A stretch of DNA of 5,587 nucleotides, taken from positions 6,836 through 12,422 of the forward strand of contig PANG01000091.1 in assembly GCA_002708345.1 (NCBI GenBank). Direction: 5' to 3'. Every line of letters begins with the position of its first letter. The stretch's first letter is position 1. The DNA is from Planctomycetaceae bacterium. GTDB taxonomy: Bacteria; Planctomycetota; Planctomycetia; Pirellulales; Pirellulaceae. Under the pieces are notes generated by a model. The model ran no database searches and had not been told where the DNA came from. It saw nothing but the letters and a program-made list of their open reading frames with translations. This document shows positions 1 to 5,587 of this stretch, in pieces. A program made the translations under genes and the position numbers.

Positions 1-1006
1 CCCGCAGGAGCTGGCAACTTATTACGCCCGCAAGCACCCGCAGGGGGATGGAATGATGACAGAGGACGAGCTGAAAGGCCTGTTCGGAGGTTACCGTAAT
101 GGCATGGGTGACGGGCCCCGCGGTACTCCAACGGTCGATAATGAGCGGGTCTACGTGGAGGGGGGCAGCGGCGACGTGAGTTGCCTGAATGCAAAGACTG
201 GCGAGACAATCTGGCACAGAAACCTGCGAGAGAACCTCGGAGGTGGAACTCCCGGCTGGGGATATTCCGAATCTCCGCTGGTGGAGAAGAACCTGCTGAT
301 CGTTACACCAGGCGGAGGGAAGGGGACCCTGGTCGCGCTGGACAAGATGACTGGGGACGAGATCTGGCGGACCGCGGAAGTCACCGAGGGGGCCCATTAC
401 TCTTCGCCCGTGGCAGCCGATATTGGCGGCGTCCGGCAGATCATCCAGTTTGCGAGATCGTCCGTCTTCGGCGTGGATGCCGGCACAGGGAAACAGCTCT
501 GGAGTTACAACGGTGCAAATAATGGCACGGCCAATTGCACCACACCGATCGTCTACCAGGACCATGTCTTCGCATCAAGTTCCTATGGGAAAGGCGGAGG
601 GCTGGCAAAAATCAGCGTACAGGACGGCAAGCAGACTGCCACGGAAGTTTATTTCGACAAGCGGATGGCCAACCATCATGGCGGCATCATCATGATTGGG
701 GAGCACATGTATGGTTTTGGCAGTGGTGGCCTGATCTGCATGCATTACCTGACCGGTGAGGTTGCCTGGCGGGCACGGAGTGTCGGCAAGGGGTCACTGA
801 TCGCGGCAGACGGGATGCTCTACCTGTTGAGTGAAGGCCACGAGCTGGCACTGGCCGAGGCGACCCCGGAAGAATACCGCGAGCACGGCCGCATTCGCCT
901 GCAGCCCCATGGGCGCCCCAGTTGGGCTCACATGGCCCTGGCCGACGGGATTCTCTTTATCCGGGATCAGGAGTCCCTCTCTGCCTTTGACGTGCGAAAG
1001 AAATAG
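1..1006 (+). CDS. PQQ-like beta-propeller repeat protein, 3' part (5' end outside window)
   Basis: This is the C-terminal 334 residues of a beta-propeller protein. The frame is open from base 2 with no stop before the left edge, so the ATGs at 53 and 56 are probably internal. At least four PQQ-type blade motifs (A-x-D-x-x-T-G-x-x-x-W pattern) are visible: LNAKTGETIW near residue 62, ALDKMTGDEIW near 112, VDAGTGKQLW near 158 and MHYLTGEVAW near 247. A last strand, LFIRDQESLSAFDV, closes the fold and is followed by the TAG stop. The segment GDGPRGTPTVDNERVYVEGG is typical of planctomycete BamB-like/PQQ_2 propellers (Pfam PQQ-like families). These proteins are generally exported and probably act as binding or scaffold domains; I see nothing showing a PQQ dehydrogenase. 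Just before the first blade, the stretch HPQGDGMMTEDE resembles a degenerate EF-hand loop. The gene converges on the next one with a 7-bp gap. Family assignment is firm; the substrate or partner is unknown. Confidence 0.9.
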   Translation, partial: PQELATYYARKHPQGDGMMTEDELKGLFGGYRNGMGDGPRGTPTVDNERVYVEGGSGDVSCLNAKTGETIWHRNLRENLGGGTPGWGYSESPLVEKNLLIVTPGGGKGTLVALDKMTGDEIWRTAEVTEGAHYSSPVAADIGGVRQIIQFARSSVFGVDAGTGKQLWSYNGANNGTANCTTPIVYQDHVFASSSYGKGGGLAKISVQDGKQTATEVYFDKRMANHHGGIIMIGEHMYGFGSGGLICMHYLTGEVAWRARSVGKGSLIAADGMLYLLSEGHELALAEATPEEYREHGRIRLQPHGRPSWAHMALADGILFIRDQESLSAFDVRKK

Positions 1007-1013
1007 GAGCAGG

Positions 1014-2693
1014 TTACTTCACCGTGACTTCCAGTTCTTCCAGGTACGGCACCCGTTCACTGTCGGCCGGCATGGAGACGAGCACCCCCAGCTCATTTTC
1101 ACCCACGAAGGGAGGACAGTTCTCAAGTGAGATCTCTATCCGCTGCCCCGGCAGCCCCCCCCGGCGGTCTCCCACCGGGAGCCTGCTGATCTTGCGCGGT
1201 GACACACGCCGGCCGTTGATATCTATCGTCAGTTCATCTTTTGGATCAAGGTGGTAGATCCAGAAGGTCATTCCGCCCTTGATCTTCTCCCCATCACGAC
1301 CATCTGCCATCAGGAACGGAAAAACCTGCCTGGCTCCATTGACTTCACCCGAAAATCGAAGGATCGGGCTATTCCGGTGACCCAGCGGACTACGGTTTTC
1401 GTCATACCAGGGGTAGTTTCTGACCGGTGGCTTTCGGGTTGAAATCCCCTTGCCCATGGGAAGATAGCGATACGTACGTGGCCCGGAAAAAACAGCCTCC
1501 ACGGTGGTGACCGCCGACGTCCAACGGGAAATCCGCTGCTGTTGTTCCATTGTTGCGGTCGCCGCTCCACCGAAGTGGATACCAACATTCCAGAAGGAGA
1601 TGCTATCCGCCCCCCCCGCATAATAATTCGCCGCGGCACCACGGGCCTCGCTGGCGGTCAACAGCATTCCCTGGTAGTTTTTCCCGTGCTTGGCAGACAT
1701 CGCCACCGGACGGTCGAGGATCAGCGGGGGACTCGCATCAATACAACCGATCATATTCCCCATCACGACAATCGTGTCGACACCGGCGGGACGTGTGAAC
1801 TTTGAAAACTCTCCCACGCGCAGCTGTGGGTCCGTATTGTTCCAGGTCGAAATCACCAGGTAATCAATCCATCCGCGTTTCACCCATGTGCGAACATCCA
1901 CACCGGCCAGCCAGCACGCGGCAAGGGATTCAGGAACCCGGATTCCCAGTGTCAGGGAATCCCGGCCCCGCTTGTGAGCGGCGGAAAGCATGACCTCGTG
2001 CAGCTGTTCCATGAAACCGGTTAGGATGTGAGCCTTTTCGCGACCCTTGTCACGCGGAAAGTGCTTTGCCCAGCGGACAAAGTTCAGCTCCAGGCCGTCC
2101 ACGTCATAGTTTTCCACGATCTCCTTCATGATCGCCAGGCGATGCGATCTGACTTCCGGATGCGAGTAGTCCAGGGCCGTCTCGTTGGTACGCTCATCTG
2201 GCTGCCGGATCACAAACTCCGGGTGCTCGACCGTGAAAAGCGGACAGAGCGGATTACTGGTGGTGATACTTGAATGATGAGTATCACTCATGCGGACAGC
2301 GGCCAGCACTTCCTTTCCATGCCCGTGCATGTGGTCACAGACAACCTTCAACGCATCGGTACCCTCACTGCGAAGGGCCTGAATTCCCCTGGCCAGGCCA
2401 GTCTGGAAATCCGCCCCAAATCGACGACCGTAGACCTCGCCAACGCTGGTTTCATAAGTGCACATGTCCGGCATTGCCGCGAGAAAAACAAACGTGGAGA
2501 AGCTCACCGCCTCGACCTCGCGATCAAGCCAGGCTCGGACAAAATCCCCGGCTCCCTGGTCCGGCGTTTCCATCAACACCTGGGCATCATCGTTAAAGAC
2601 AACTCGGGGTCCTTCCCGGCCCGACTGCTGGGCAGCCAGAAATGGACTGTCGCAGAGAAGAAGAATCACGGCCAAAAGGGGACAATACCGCAT
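1014..2693 (-). CDS. secreted glycoside-hydrolase-like (GHL10-type TIM barrel) protein, function unknown
   Basis: A 559-residue protein. Residues 1-22 form a Sec signal peptide: MRYC, then a hydrophobic LLAVILLL core, then a likely cleavage after FLAAQ. Residues about 30-400 look like a glycoside-hydrolase TIM barrel of the GHL10/family-10-like type (PF02638 relatives). Supporting motifs are YDVDGLELNFVRW at 196-208 (the usual strand-4 signature, with acidic D199 and E202), LGIRVPES at 249-256, AGVDVRTWVKRGWIDYLVIS at 263-282 and GADSISFWNV at 361-370. Residues about 440-559 form a beta-rich tail; ELTIDINGRRV resembles the accessory beta domain seen in many planctomycete barrel proteins. Start choice: an ATG at 2699 lies only 2 nt from a perfect AGGAGG, whereas the ATG at 2693 lies 8 nt from it, so I chose 2693. 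The gene sits 55 bp downstream of the DUF1501 gene on the same strand, suggesting co-transcription. Two G8 runs occur in the coding strand, and the frame reads through both sensibly. Enzyme activity and substrate are not established. Confidence 0.8.
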   Translation of the reverse strand: MRYCPLLAVILLLCDSPFLAAQQSGREGPRVVFNDDAQVLMETPDQGAGDFVRAWLDREVEAVSFSTFVFLAAMPDMCTYETSVGEVYGRRFGADFQTGLARGIQALRSEGTDALKVVCDHMHGHGKEVLAAVRMSDTHHSSITTSNPLCPLFTVEHPEFVIRQPDERTNETALDYSHPEVRSHRLAIMKEIVENYDVDGLELNFVRWAKHFPRDKGREKAHILTGFMEQLHEVMLSAAHKRGRDSLTLGIRVPESLAACWLAGVDVRTWVKRGWIDYLVISTWNNTDPQLRVGEFSKFTRPAGVDTIVVMGNMIGCIDASPPLILDRPVAMSAKHGKNYQGMLLTASEARGAAANYYAGGADSISFWNVGIHFGGAATATMEQQQRISRWTSAVTTVEAVFSGPRTYRYLPMGKGISTRKPPVRNYPWYDENRSPLGHRNSPILRFSGEVNGARQVFPFLMADGRDGEKIKGGMTFWIYHLDPKDELTIDINGRRVSPRKISRLPVGDRRGGLPGQRIEISLENCPPFVGENELGVLVSMPADSERVPYLEELEVTVK

Positions 2694-2701
2694 CAACATC
2701 T

Positions 2702-2707
2702 CCTCCT
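2702..2707 (-). promoter_or_regulatory. Shine-Dalgarno AGGAGG that decides the start of the GH-like gene
   Basis: The minus strand reads AGCAGGAGGAG directly before ATGTTGATG. The AGGAGG core is 2 nt from the first ATG (2699), too close for normal initiation, and 8 nt from the second ATG (2693), which is near ideal. The shorter protein also has a cleaner signal peptide start (MRYC). Confidence 0.7.
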
Positions 2708-2727
2708 GCTAAACTACCCAACGGCAG

Positions 2728-2749
2728 GCCGATAGCATCAGGCATCGGC
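2728..2749. repeat. small inverted repeat at the DUF1501 stop codon
   Basis: The arms GCCGAT (2728-2733) and ATCGGC (2744-2749) are perfectly complementary around a 10-nt loop, and a G-T pair at 2727/2750 could extend the stem. The right arm overlaps the TAG stop of the DUF1501 gene by one base, and the hairpin lies in the 55-bp gap before the GH-like gene. No T-run follows on the minus strand, so an intrinsic terminator is not supported. It could be an mRNA-stabilising or attenuating intercistronic hairpin, or chance. Confidence 0.3.
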
Positions 2750-4164
2750 TACAAGATCTGCTCGATCACCCGTCCTCGACTGAGCGGAATCGGCCGGTTA
2801 AAGGGATCATGGATTTCCGTGTGGGGAGCGAATCCCAGCAAATGAAAGACCGTGGCGATAAAATCACGAGGCCTGACCATCCCGTCCACCGCGGATGCCG
2901 CGTGCTTGTCGGTGCTTCCGTGAACCACCCCGCCCTGGACTCCTCCCCCGGCCAGGGCAATCGAAAATGCCTGCCCCCAGTGATCACGCCCGGCGTTCTT
3001 GTTGAATTTCGGCGTGTGACCGAATTCACAAAACATCACCACCAGCGTTTCTTCCAGCAGGCCCCGCCGGTCCAGGTCCTCGATCAGGGCACTGAATGTC
3101 TGATCCATGCTCGGCATCAGGTGCTGCTTGAGCGAGAAGCTGTGCTTGGCATGCGTATCCCAGCCACCCTGGTTCTCGTAGCCATCCTTCTTGATCCGGG
3201 CCCAGTTGACCTGGACCAGCGAGACACCTGCCTCGACCAGCCGACGAGCAAGCAGGCAACTCTGGCCGAACCGCGTGCGGCCATAGGCGTCCCGGGTGGC
3301 ATCGGATTCCTGTTTCATGTCAAAAGCACTCGTTGTATTACCCGAGCCGAGCAGACCGTACGCCTGTTGCGTCTGCACATCGTAGTTTTCGATCGCCAGG
3401 CTCTCCTGGAGCGTCCTGGCCTGCTGGTTAAACTGCTGCAGCAGGGTTTGCCTGGCATCCAGGCGAAGGCGAGAAATATCGTTCGGCAAGGTCATGCCAG
3501 GAACATCAATCCTGTCCTCGTGCGGGTAACACTTGATCAGCCAGGGATCATGCCTGCGCCCCAGGAACCCGGCATCCTGGCCAGGCCAGGGCTTGTTCCC
3601 GTCATTCCAGATGTGCTCGGGAATCGTCACCGCCGAGGGAAGTTGTCCCTTGTCCCGCTTCAGCGCCCTGACCATTGCTCCCAGGCTGGGATGATCGTTG
3701 GGAGGGCCGGTCGGGCCGCTTTCCCTGTTGAGCGGCTGGTGTTCGATCCCGGTCAGCATCTGGTAACCACTGGACGAATGCGAATTATCGCCGGTCACCA
3801 TTGCTCGGAGAACCGCTATCTTGTCAGTCAACTGGGCAGTCAGCGGCATCAGTTCCCCGACCCTGAGGCCAGGAGTTTTGCTGGCAATCGAACCAAATTC
3901 TCCCCGGATCTCCTCGGGCGCATCGGGCTTTGGGTCCCAGGTTTCATGCTGCGGCAAACCTCCTGTCAGCCCAAACAGGATCACCGACTTCGCCTTGCCA
4001 AAACCGGGCTTGCTGGACAGCCCTGGCTGCTGTTTGGCGAGGGCATTGTTTTTCAGCATGGCAGCCAGCGAGAGCCCACCCAGGCTAAGCCCCCCGACCC
4101 GCATCATCTCGCGACGACTCAGGCCATCACAAAGGGGTGACGATTTTCCCAACAGTGACAACAT
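2749..4164 (-). CDS. DUF1501 domain-containing protein, twin-arginine leader
   Basis: A 471-residue member of the DUF1501 family (PF07394), which belongs to the alkaline phosphatase/sulfatase-like superfamily. The N-terminus MLSLLGKSSPLCDGLSRREM followed by MRVGGLSLGGLSL is the standard planctomycete DUF1501 leader. It has a Tat-like SRREMM motif at 16-21 and a hydrophobic stretch, implying export of the folded protein. Family motifs follow in order: GLTGGLPQHETWDPKPDAP from residue 65, EIRGEFG near 85, NSHSSSGYQMLTG at 127-139, GGWDTHAKHSFSLKQHLMPS at 333-352, CEFGHTPKFN at 379-388 and AGRDHWG at 391-397. The histidines and acidic residues in these motifs are candidate metal ligands by analogy with the superfamily. 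Length is normal for the family. Start choice: an in-frame TTG at 4188 would add 8 residues, but the ATG at 4164 matches the family N-terminus. It is divergent from the PSCyt1-DUF1549 gene and probably heads an operon with the GH-like gene. Enzymatic activity is not experimentally settled for this family. Confidence 0.93.
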   Translation of the reverse strand: MLSLLGKSSPLCDGLSRREMMRVGGLSLGGLSLAAMLKNNALAKQQPGLSSKPGFGKAKSVILFGLTGGLPQHETWDPKPDAPEEIRGEFGSIASKTPGLRVGELMPLTAQLTDKIAVLRAMVTGDNSHSSSGYQMLTGIEHQPLNRESGPTGPPNDHPSLGAMVRALKRDKGQLPSAVTIPEHIWNDGNKPWPGQDAGFLGRRHDPWLIKCYPHEDRIDVPGMTLPNDISRLRLDARQTLLQQFNQQARTLQESLAIENYDVQTQQAYGLLGSGNTTSAFDMKQESDATRDAYGRTRFGQSCLLARRLVEAGVSLVQVNWARIKKDGYENQGGWDTHAKHSFSLKQHLMPSMDQTFSALIEDLDRRGLLEETLVVMFCEFGHTPKFNKNAGRDHWGQAFSIALAGGGVQGGVVHGSTDKHAASAVDGMVRPRDFIATVFHLLGFAPHTEIHDPFNRPIPLSRGRVIEQIL

Positions 4165-4171
4165 CGAGTAA

Positions 4172-4185
4172 CCTGACCTTTCCTT
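4172..4185 (-). promoter_or_regulatory. candidate ribosome binding site of the DUF1501 gene
   Basis: The minus strand reads AAGGAAAGGTCAGG and then 7 nt before the ATG at 4164. The nearest AGG is at a normal distance; the stronger purine-rich AAGGAAAGG part is further away, about 12 nt. The match to the consensus is only moderate, but it supports ATG 4164 over the TTG at 4188. Confidence 0.45.
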
Positions 4186-4203
4186 CAAAACGTCTCTCTC
4201 ATG

Positions 4204-4209
4204 ATTATC
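4204..4209 (-). promoter_or_regulatory. candidate -10 box for the DUF1501/GH-like operon
   Basis: The minus strand carries GATAAT (5 of 6 matches to TATAAT), about 40 nt upstream of the chosen ATG. This would place the transcript start near 4197 with a leader of roughly 33 nt. No good -35 box is found 16-18 nt upstream; that position is occupied by the palindrome at 4213-4247, which would fit a promoter dependent on a bound regulator. Planctomycete promoters are poorly defined, so this is tentative. Confidence 0.3.
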
Positions 4210-4212
4210 TTA

Positions 4213-4247
4213 GTTGAGAAACACGTTCATGGAAATGTGTTTTCAAC
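4213..4247. repeat. imperfect palindrome in the divergent intergenic region, possible operator
   Basis: The left arm GTTGAGAAACACGTT (4213-4227) pairs with the right arm AATGTGTTTTCAAC (4234-4247). There are 13 Watson-Crick pairs, one G-T pair (4225/4236), one unpaired G (4218) and a 6-nt centre CATGGA. It lies between two divergent genes and covers the place where a -35 box for the minus-strand promoter would be. No T-run follows on either side, so it is unlikely to be a terminator. If the candidate promoters are right, the palindrome is outside both transcripts and would act as DNA, most simply as a binding site for a dimeric regulator. The pairing is directly visible; the function is inferred. 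Confidence 0.5.
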
Positions 4248-4305
4248 ACCGCTGGAACGACCGACCCCTCAGCAGATCCGTTTTCTGGCACATCTGCCGG
4301 GTACC

Positions 4306-4334
4306 GTGCCAAGATCCTCTCCTGGCAGTAAAAT
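4306..4334 (+). promoter_or_regulatory. candidate sigma70-like promoter for the PSCyt1-DUF1549 gene
   Basis: GTGCCA (4306-4311, 4 of 6 matches to TTGACA) is followed after 17 nt by TAAAAT (4329-4334, 5 of 6 matches to TATAAT). The -10 sits in an A-rich patch that stands out from the GC-rich surroundings. Transcription would begin near 4341, giving a leader of about 26 nt before the ATG at 4367. Confidence 0.35.
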
Positions 4335-4356
4335 AAAAAACTGTCTGAAGGCCCCC

Positions 4357-4361
4357 GGGAG
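4357..4361 (+). promoter_or_regulatory. Shine-Dalgarno GGGAG of the PSCyt1-DUF1549 gene
   Basis: GGGAG lies 5 nt before the ATG at 4367. An in-frame TGA at 4346-4348 excludes any earlier start except codons within the next few triplets, none of which is ATG, GTG or TTG, so the start is well determined. Confidence 0.6.
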
Positions 4362-4366
4362 AAATC

Positions 4367-5587
4367 ATGAACCGGTTCGTTTACTGCACGGTCATCTGGC
4401 TCGGCACGATCACCACTGGCCCGGGATGGGCTGGTGACCCGGTTTCCTTCACCCGCGATGTGCGGCCAATTCTCTCCAGCAACTGCTACAAGTGCCATGG
4501 GCCGCACGAAGAAGCACGGTTATCCGATGTACGCCTGGACACGCGGAAAGGGCTCTTTTCCCTGACCGGAGAGATCATCCCGGTGGTGCCACGCCAGCTC
4601 AAGACAAGTGAACTCTATCGCCGCATCACGTCGACGGATGGCGACGTGATGATGCCACCCCCCGATTCTCACAAGACCTTGACCGAAACAGAAAAGGAGA
4701 CCCTGCGGCTCTGGATCAAGCAGGGAGCCCGCTGGGAACCCCACTGGTCTTTTGCATCGATCGCCAGGCCATCTCCTCCACGAGTGAAAAACTCTCGCTG
4801 GGCAAACAACGAGATCGACCTCTTTATTCTCGCTCGCCAGCAACAGCAGCGTCTCAGTCCCTCGCCGCGGGCCGGGGGTTACACGCTCATTCGGCGACTT
4901 TACCTGGACCTTGTCGGCCTGCCTCCCGCACCCGCGGAAGCCGATCGGTGGCACGACGACATTTTCCAAGGAGACCAATTCAACGCGGATGCCTATGCAC
5001 TCCTGGTCGACCAGTTGATCGCTTCGGACCAGTACGGCGAGCGATGGGCCAGACGCTGGCTCGACCTGGCCCGTTATGCCGACACCAACGGCTACGAAAA
5101 GGACCGGGACCGGCCGATGTGGCCATTTCGCGACTGGGTGATCCGGGCCATTAACAGCGGCCAGCCGTTCGACCAGTTCACGATTGAGCAGATCGCCGGA
5201 GACATGCTCGAGGATGCCACGCCGTCACAACGGATTGCCACGGGATTCCATCGCAACACGATGCTCAACGAGGAGGGGGGAATCGATCCGCTTGAATTCC
5301 GCTTTTACGCGATGACCGACCGGGTCAGTACCACCGGCACGACCTGGCTGGGGTTAACGACCGGCTGCGCCCAGTGCCACACCCACAAGTTCGACCCCAT
5401 CAGCCACCGGCAGTACTACGAACTAATGGCCTTGATGGACAACACCGACGAACCGGAACTGGATGTCCCGGATCCCTCCATCGACAGGCAGATGCAGCAG
5501 AACCAGGCCCGGGCCGCGGTCCTGCTGAAACAGTTACCCGAAAAATGGCCCGCGGACAGACCGGAACTCGACATGGACGAGCGATTC
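4367..5587 (+). CDS. planctomycete cytochrome c (PSCyt1)-DUF1549 protein, 5' part; probably DUF1553 family (3' end outside window)
   Basis: The first 407 codons are open to the right edge. Residues 1-23 look like a weak signal peptide (MNRFVYCTVIWLGTITTGPG, then WAG). Residues about 27-120 are a planctomycete cytochrome c domain (PSCyt1, PF07635): FTRDVRPILSSNCYKCHGP carries a haem-c motif C40-x-x-C43-H44, then VRLDTRKG, and MMPPPDS at 95-101 offers a possible methionine ligand. Residues about 145-360 match DUF1549 (PSCyt2, PF07583): NEIDLFILARQ, LIRRLYLDLVGLPP at 174-187, YGERWARRWLDLARYADTNG at 223-242, FHRNTMLNEEGG, and a second C334-x-x-C337-H338 in GCAQCHTHKFDPI. Such proteins usually continue with a DUF1553 (PSD1) domain to a much greater length, so most of the C-terminal half is missing here. 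The probable location is periplasmic or membrane-associated. The function is not known biochemically; the family often neighbours DUF1501 genes, as here, but in this window the two genes are divergent. Confidence 0.93.
   Translation, partial: MNRFVYCTVIWLGTITTGPGWAGDPVSFTRDVRPILSSNCYKCHGPHEEARLSDVRLDTRKGLFSLTGEIIPVVPRQLKTSELYRRITSTDGDVMMPPPDSHKTLTETEKETLRLWIKQGARWEPHWSFASIARPSPPRVKNSRWANNEIDLFILARQQQQRLSPSPRAGGYTLIRRLYLDLVGLPPAPAEADRWHDDIFQGDQFNADAYALLVDQLIASDQYGERWARRWLDLARYADTNGYEKDRDRPMWPFRDWVIRAINSGQPFDQFTIEQIAGDMLEDATPSQRIATGFHRNTMLNEEGGIDPLEFRFYAMTDRVSTTGTTWLGLTTGCAQCHTHKFDPISHRQYYELMALMDNTDEPELDVPDPSIDRQMQQNQARAAVLLKQLPEKWPADRPELDMDERF

Noticed and set aside
53..58. ATG ATG as the true start of the propeller gene
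   Set aside because: The same frame is open to the left edge, the encoded residues continue naturally into the propeller, and a start here would leave no signal peptide in a family that is normally exported.
2728..2749. Intrinsic terminator between the DUF1501 and GH-like genes
   Set aside because: The stem is short with a 10-nt loop and is not followed by a T-run; the strong AGGAGG of the next gene lies just downstream, which favours read-through.
2809..4140. A 443-codon open frame on the plus strand, antisense to the DUF1501 gene
   Set aside because: It lies wholly opposite a strongly recognised DUF1501 gene, has no recognisable domain or leader, and its composition is what a GC-rich antisense frame would give.
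4186..4188. TTG start for the DUF1501 gene
   Set aside because: The ATG 8 codons later gives the standard family N-terminus (MLSLLGKSSPLCDGLSRRE) and has a candidate ribosome binding site at normal spacing.
4205..4978. Two minus-strand open frames (4205-4507 and 4520-4978) opposite the cytochrome-type gene
   Set aside because: They overlap the well-supported PSCyt1-DUF1549 coding region and encode no recognisable motifs.

Overview
This window looks like chromosomal DNA from a planctomycete (Planctomycetota, Pirellulales/Planctomycetales-like). The evidence is a PSCyt1-DUF1549(-DUF1553) cytochrome-type protein, a DUF1501 protein with a twin-arginine-like leader, and a PQQ-like beta-propeller, a combination typical of that phylum. 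The DNA is fairly GC-rich and densely coding. I see no RNA genes, mobile elements, CRISPR arrays or phage genes.

Layout: (1) bases 1-1006, plus strand: the C-terminal part of a secreted-type PQQ-like beta-propeller protein, cut by the left edge. (2) bases 1014-2693, minus strand: a secreted protein with a glycoside-hydrolase-like TIM barrel and a C-terminal beta domain, specific function unknown. It converges on the propeller gene with only 7 bp between the stops. (3) bases 2749-4164, minus strand: a DUF1501 protein of the alkaline phosphatase/sulfatase-like superfamily. It lies 55 bp upstream of the glycoside-hydrolase-like gene on the same strand, so the two probably form an operon. (4) bases 4165-4366: an intergenic region of about 200 bp between divergent genes, holding an imperfect palindrome and candidate promoters for both directions. 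(5) bases 4367-5587, plus strand: the first 407 codons of a planctomycete cytochrome-c/DUF1549 protein, cut by the right edge.

How the genes may work together (inference): the DUF1501 and PSCyt1-DUF1549-DUF1553 families commonly occur as neighbours in planctomycetes and are often linked to use of complex, possibly sulfated, polysaccharides, but their biochemistry is poorly established. Here the pair is divergent rather than tandem, and the DUF1501 gene is followed by a secreted glycoside-hydrolase-like protein. That fits an exported polysaccharide-processing module controlled from a shared regulatory region. No part of the window is clearly an unprecedented system. The most notable points are the palindrome in the divergent promoter region and the uncharacterised glycoside-hydrolase-like partner.
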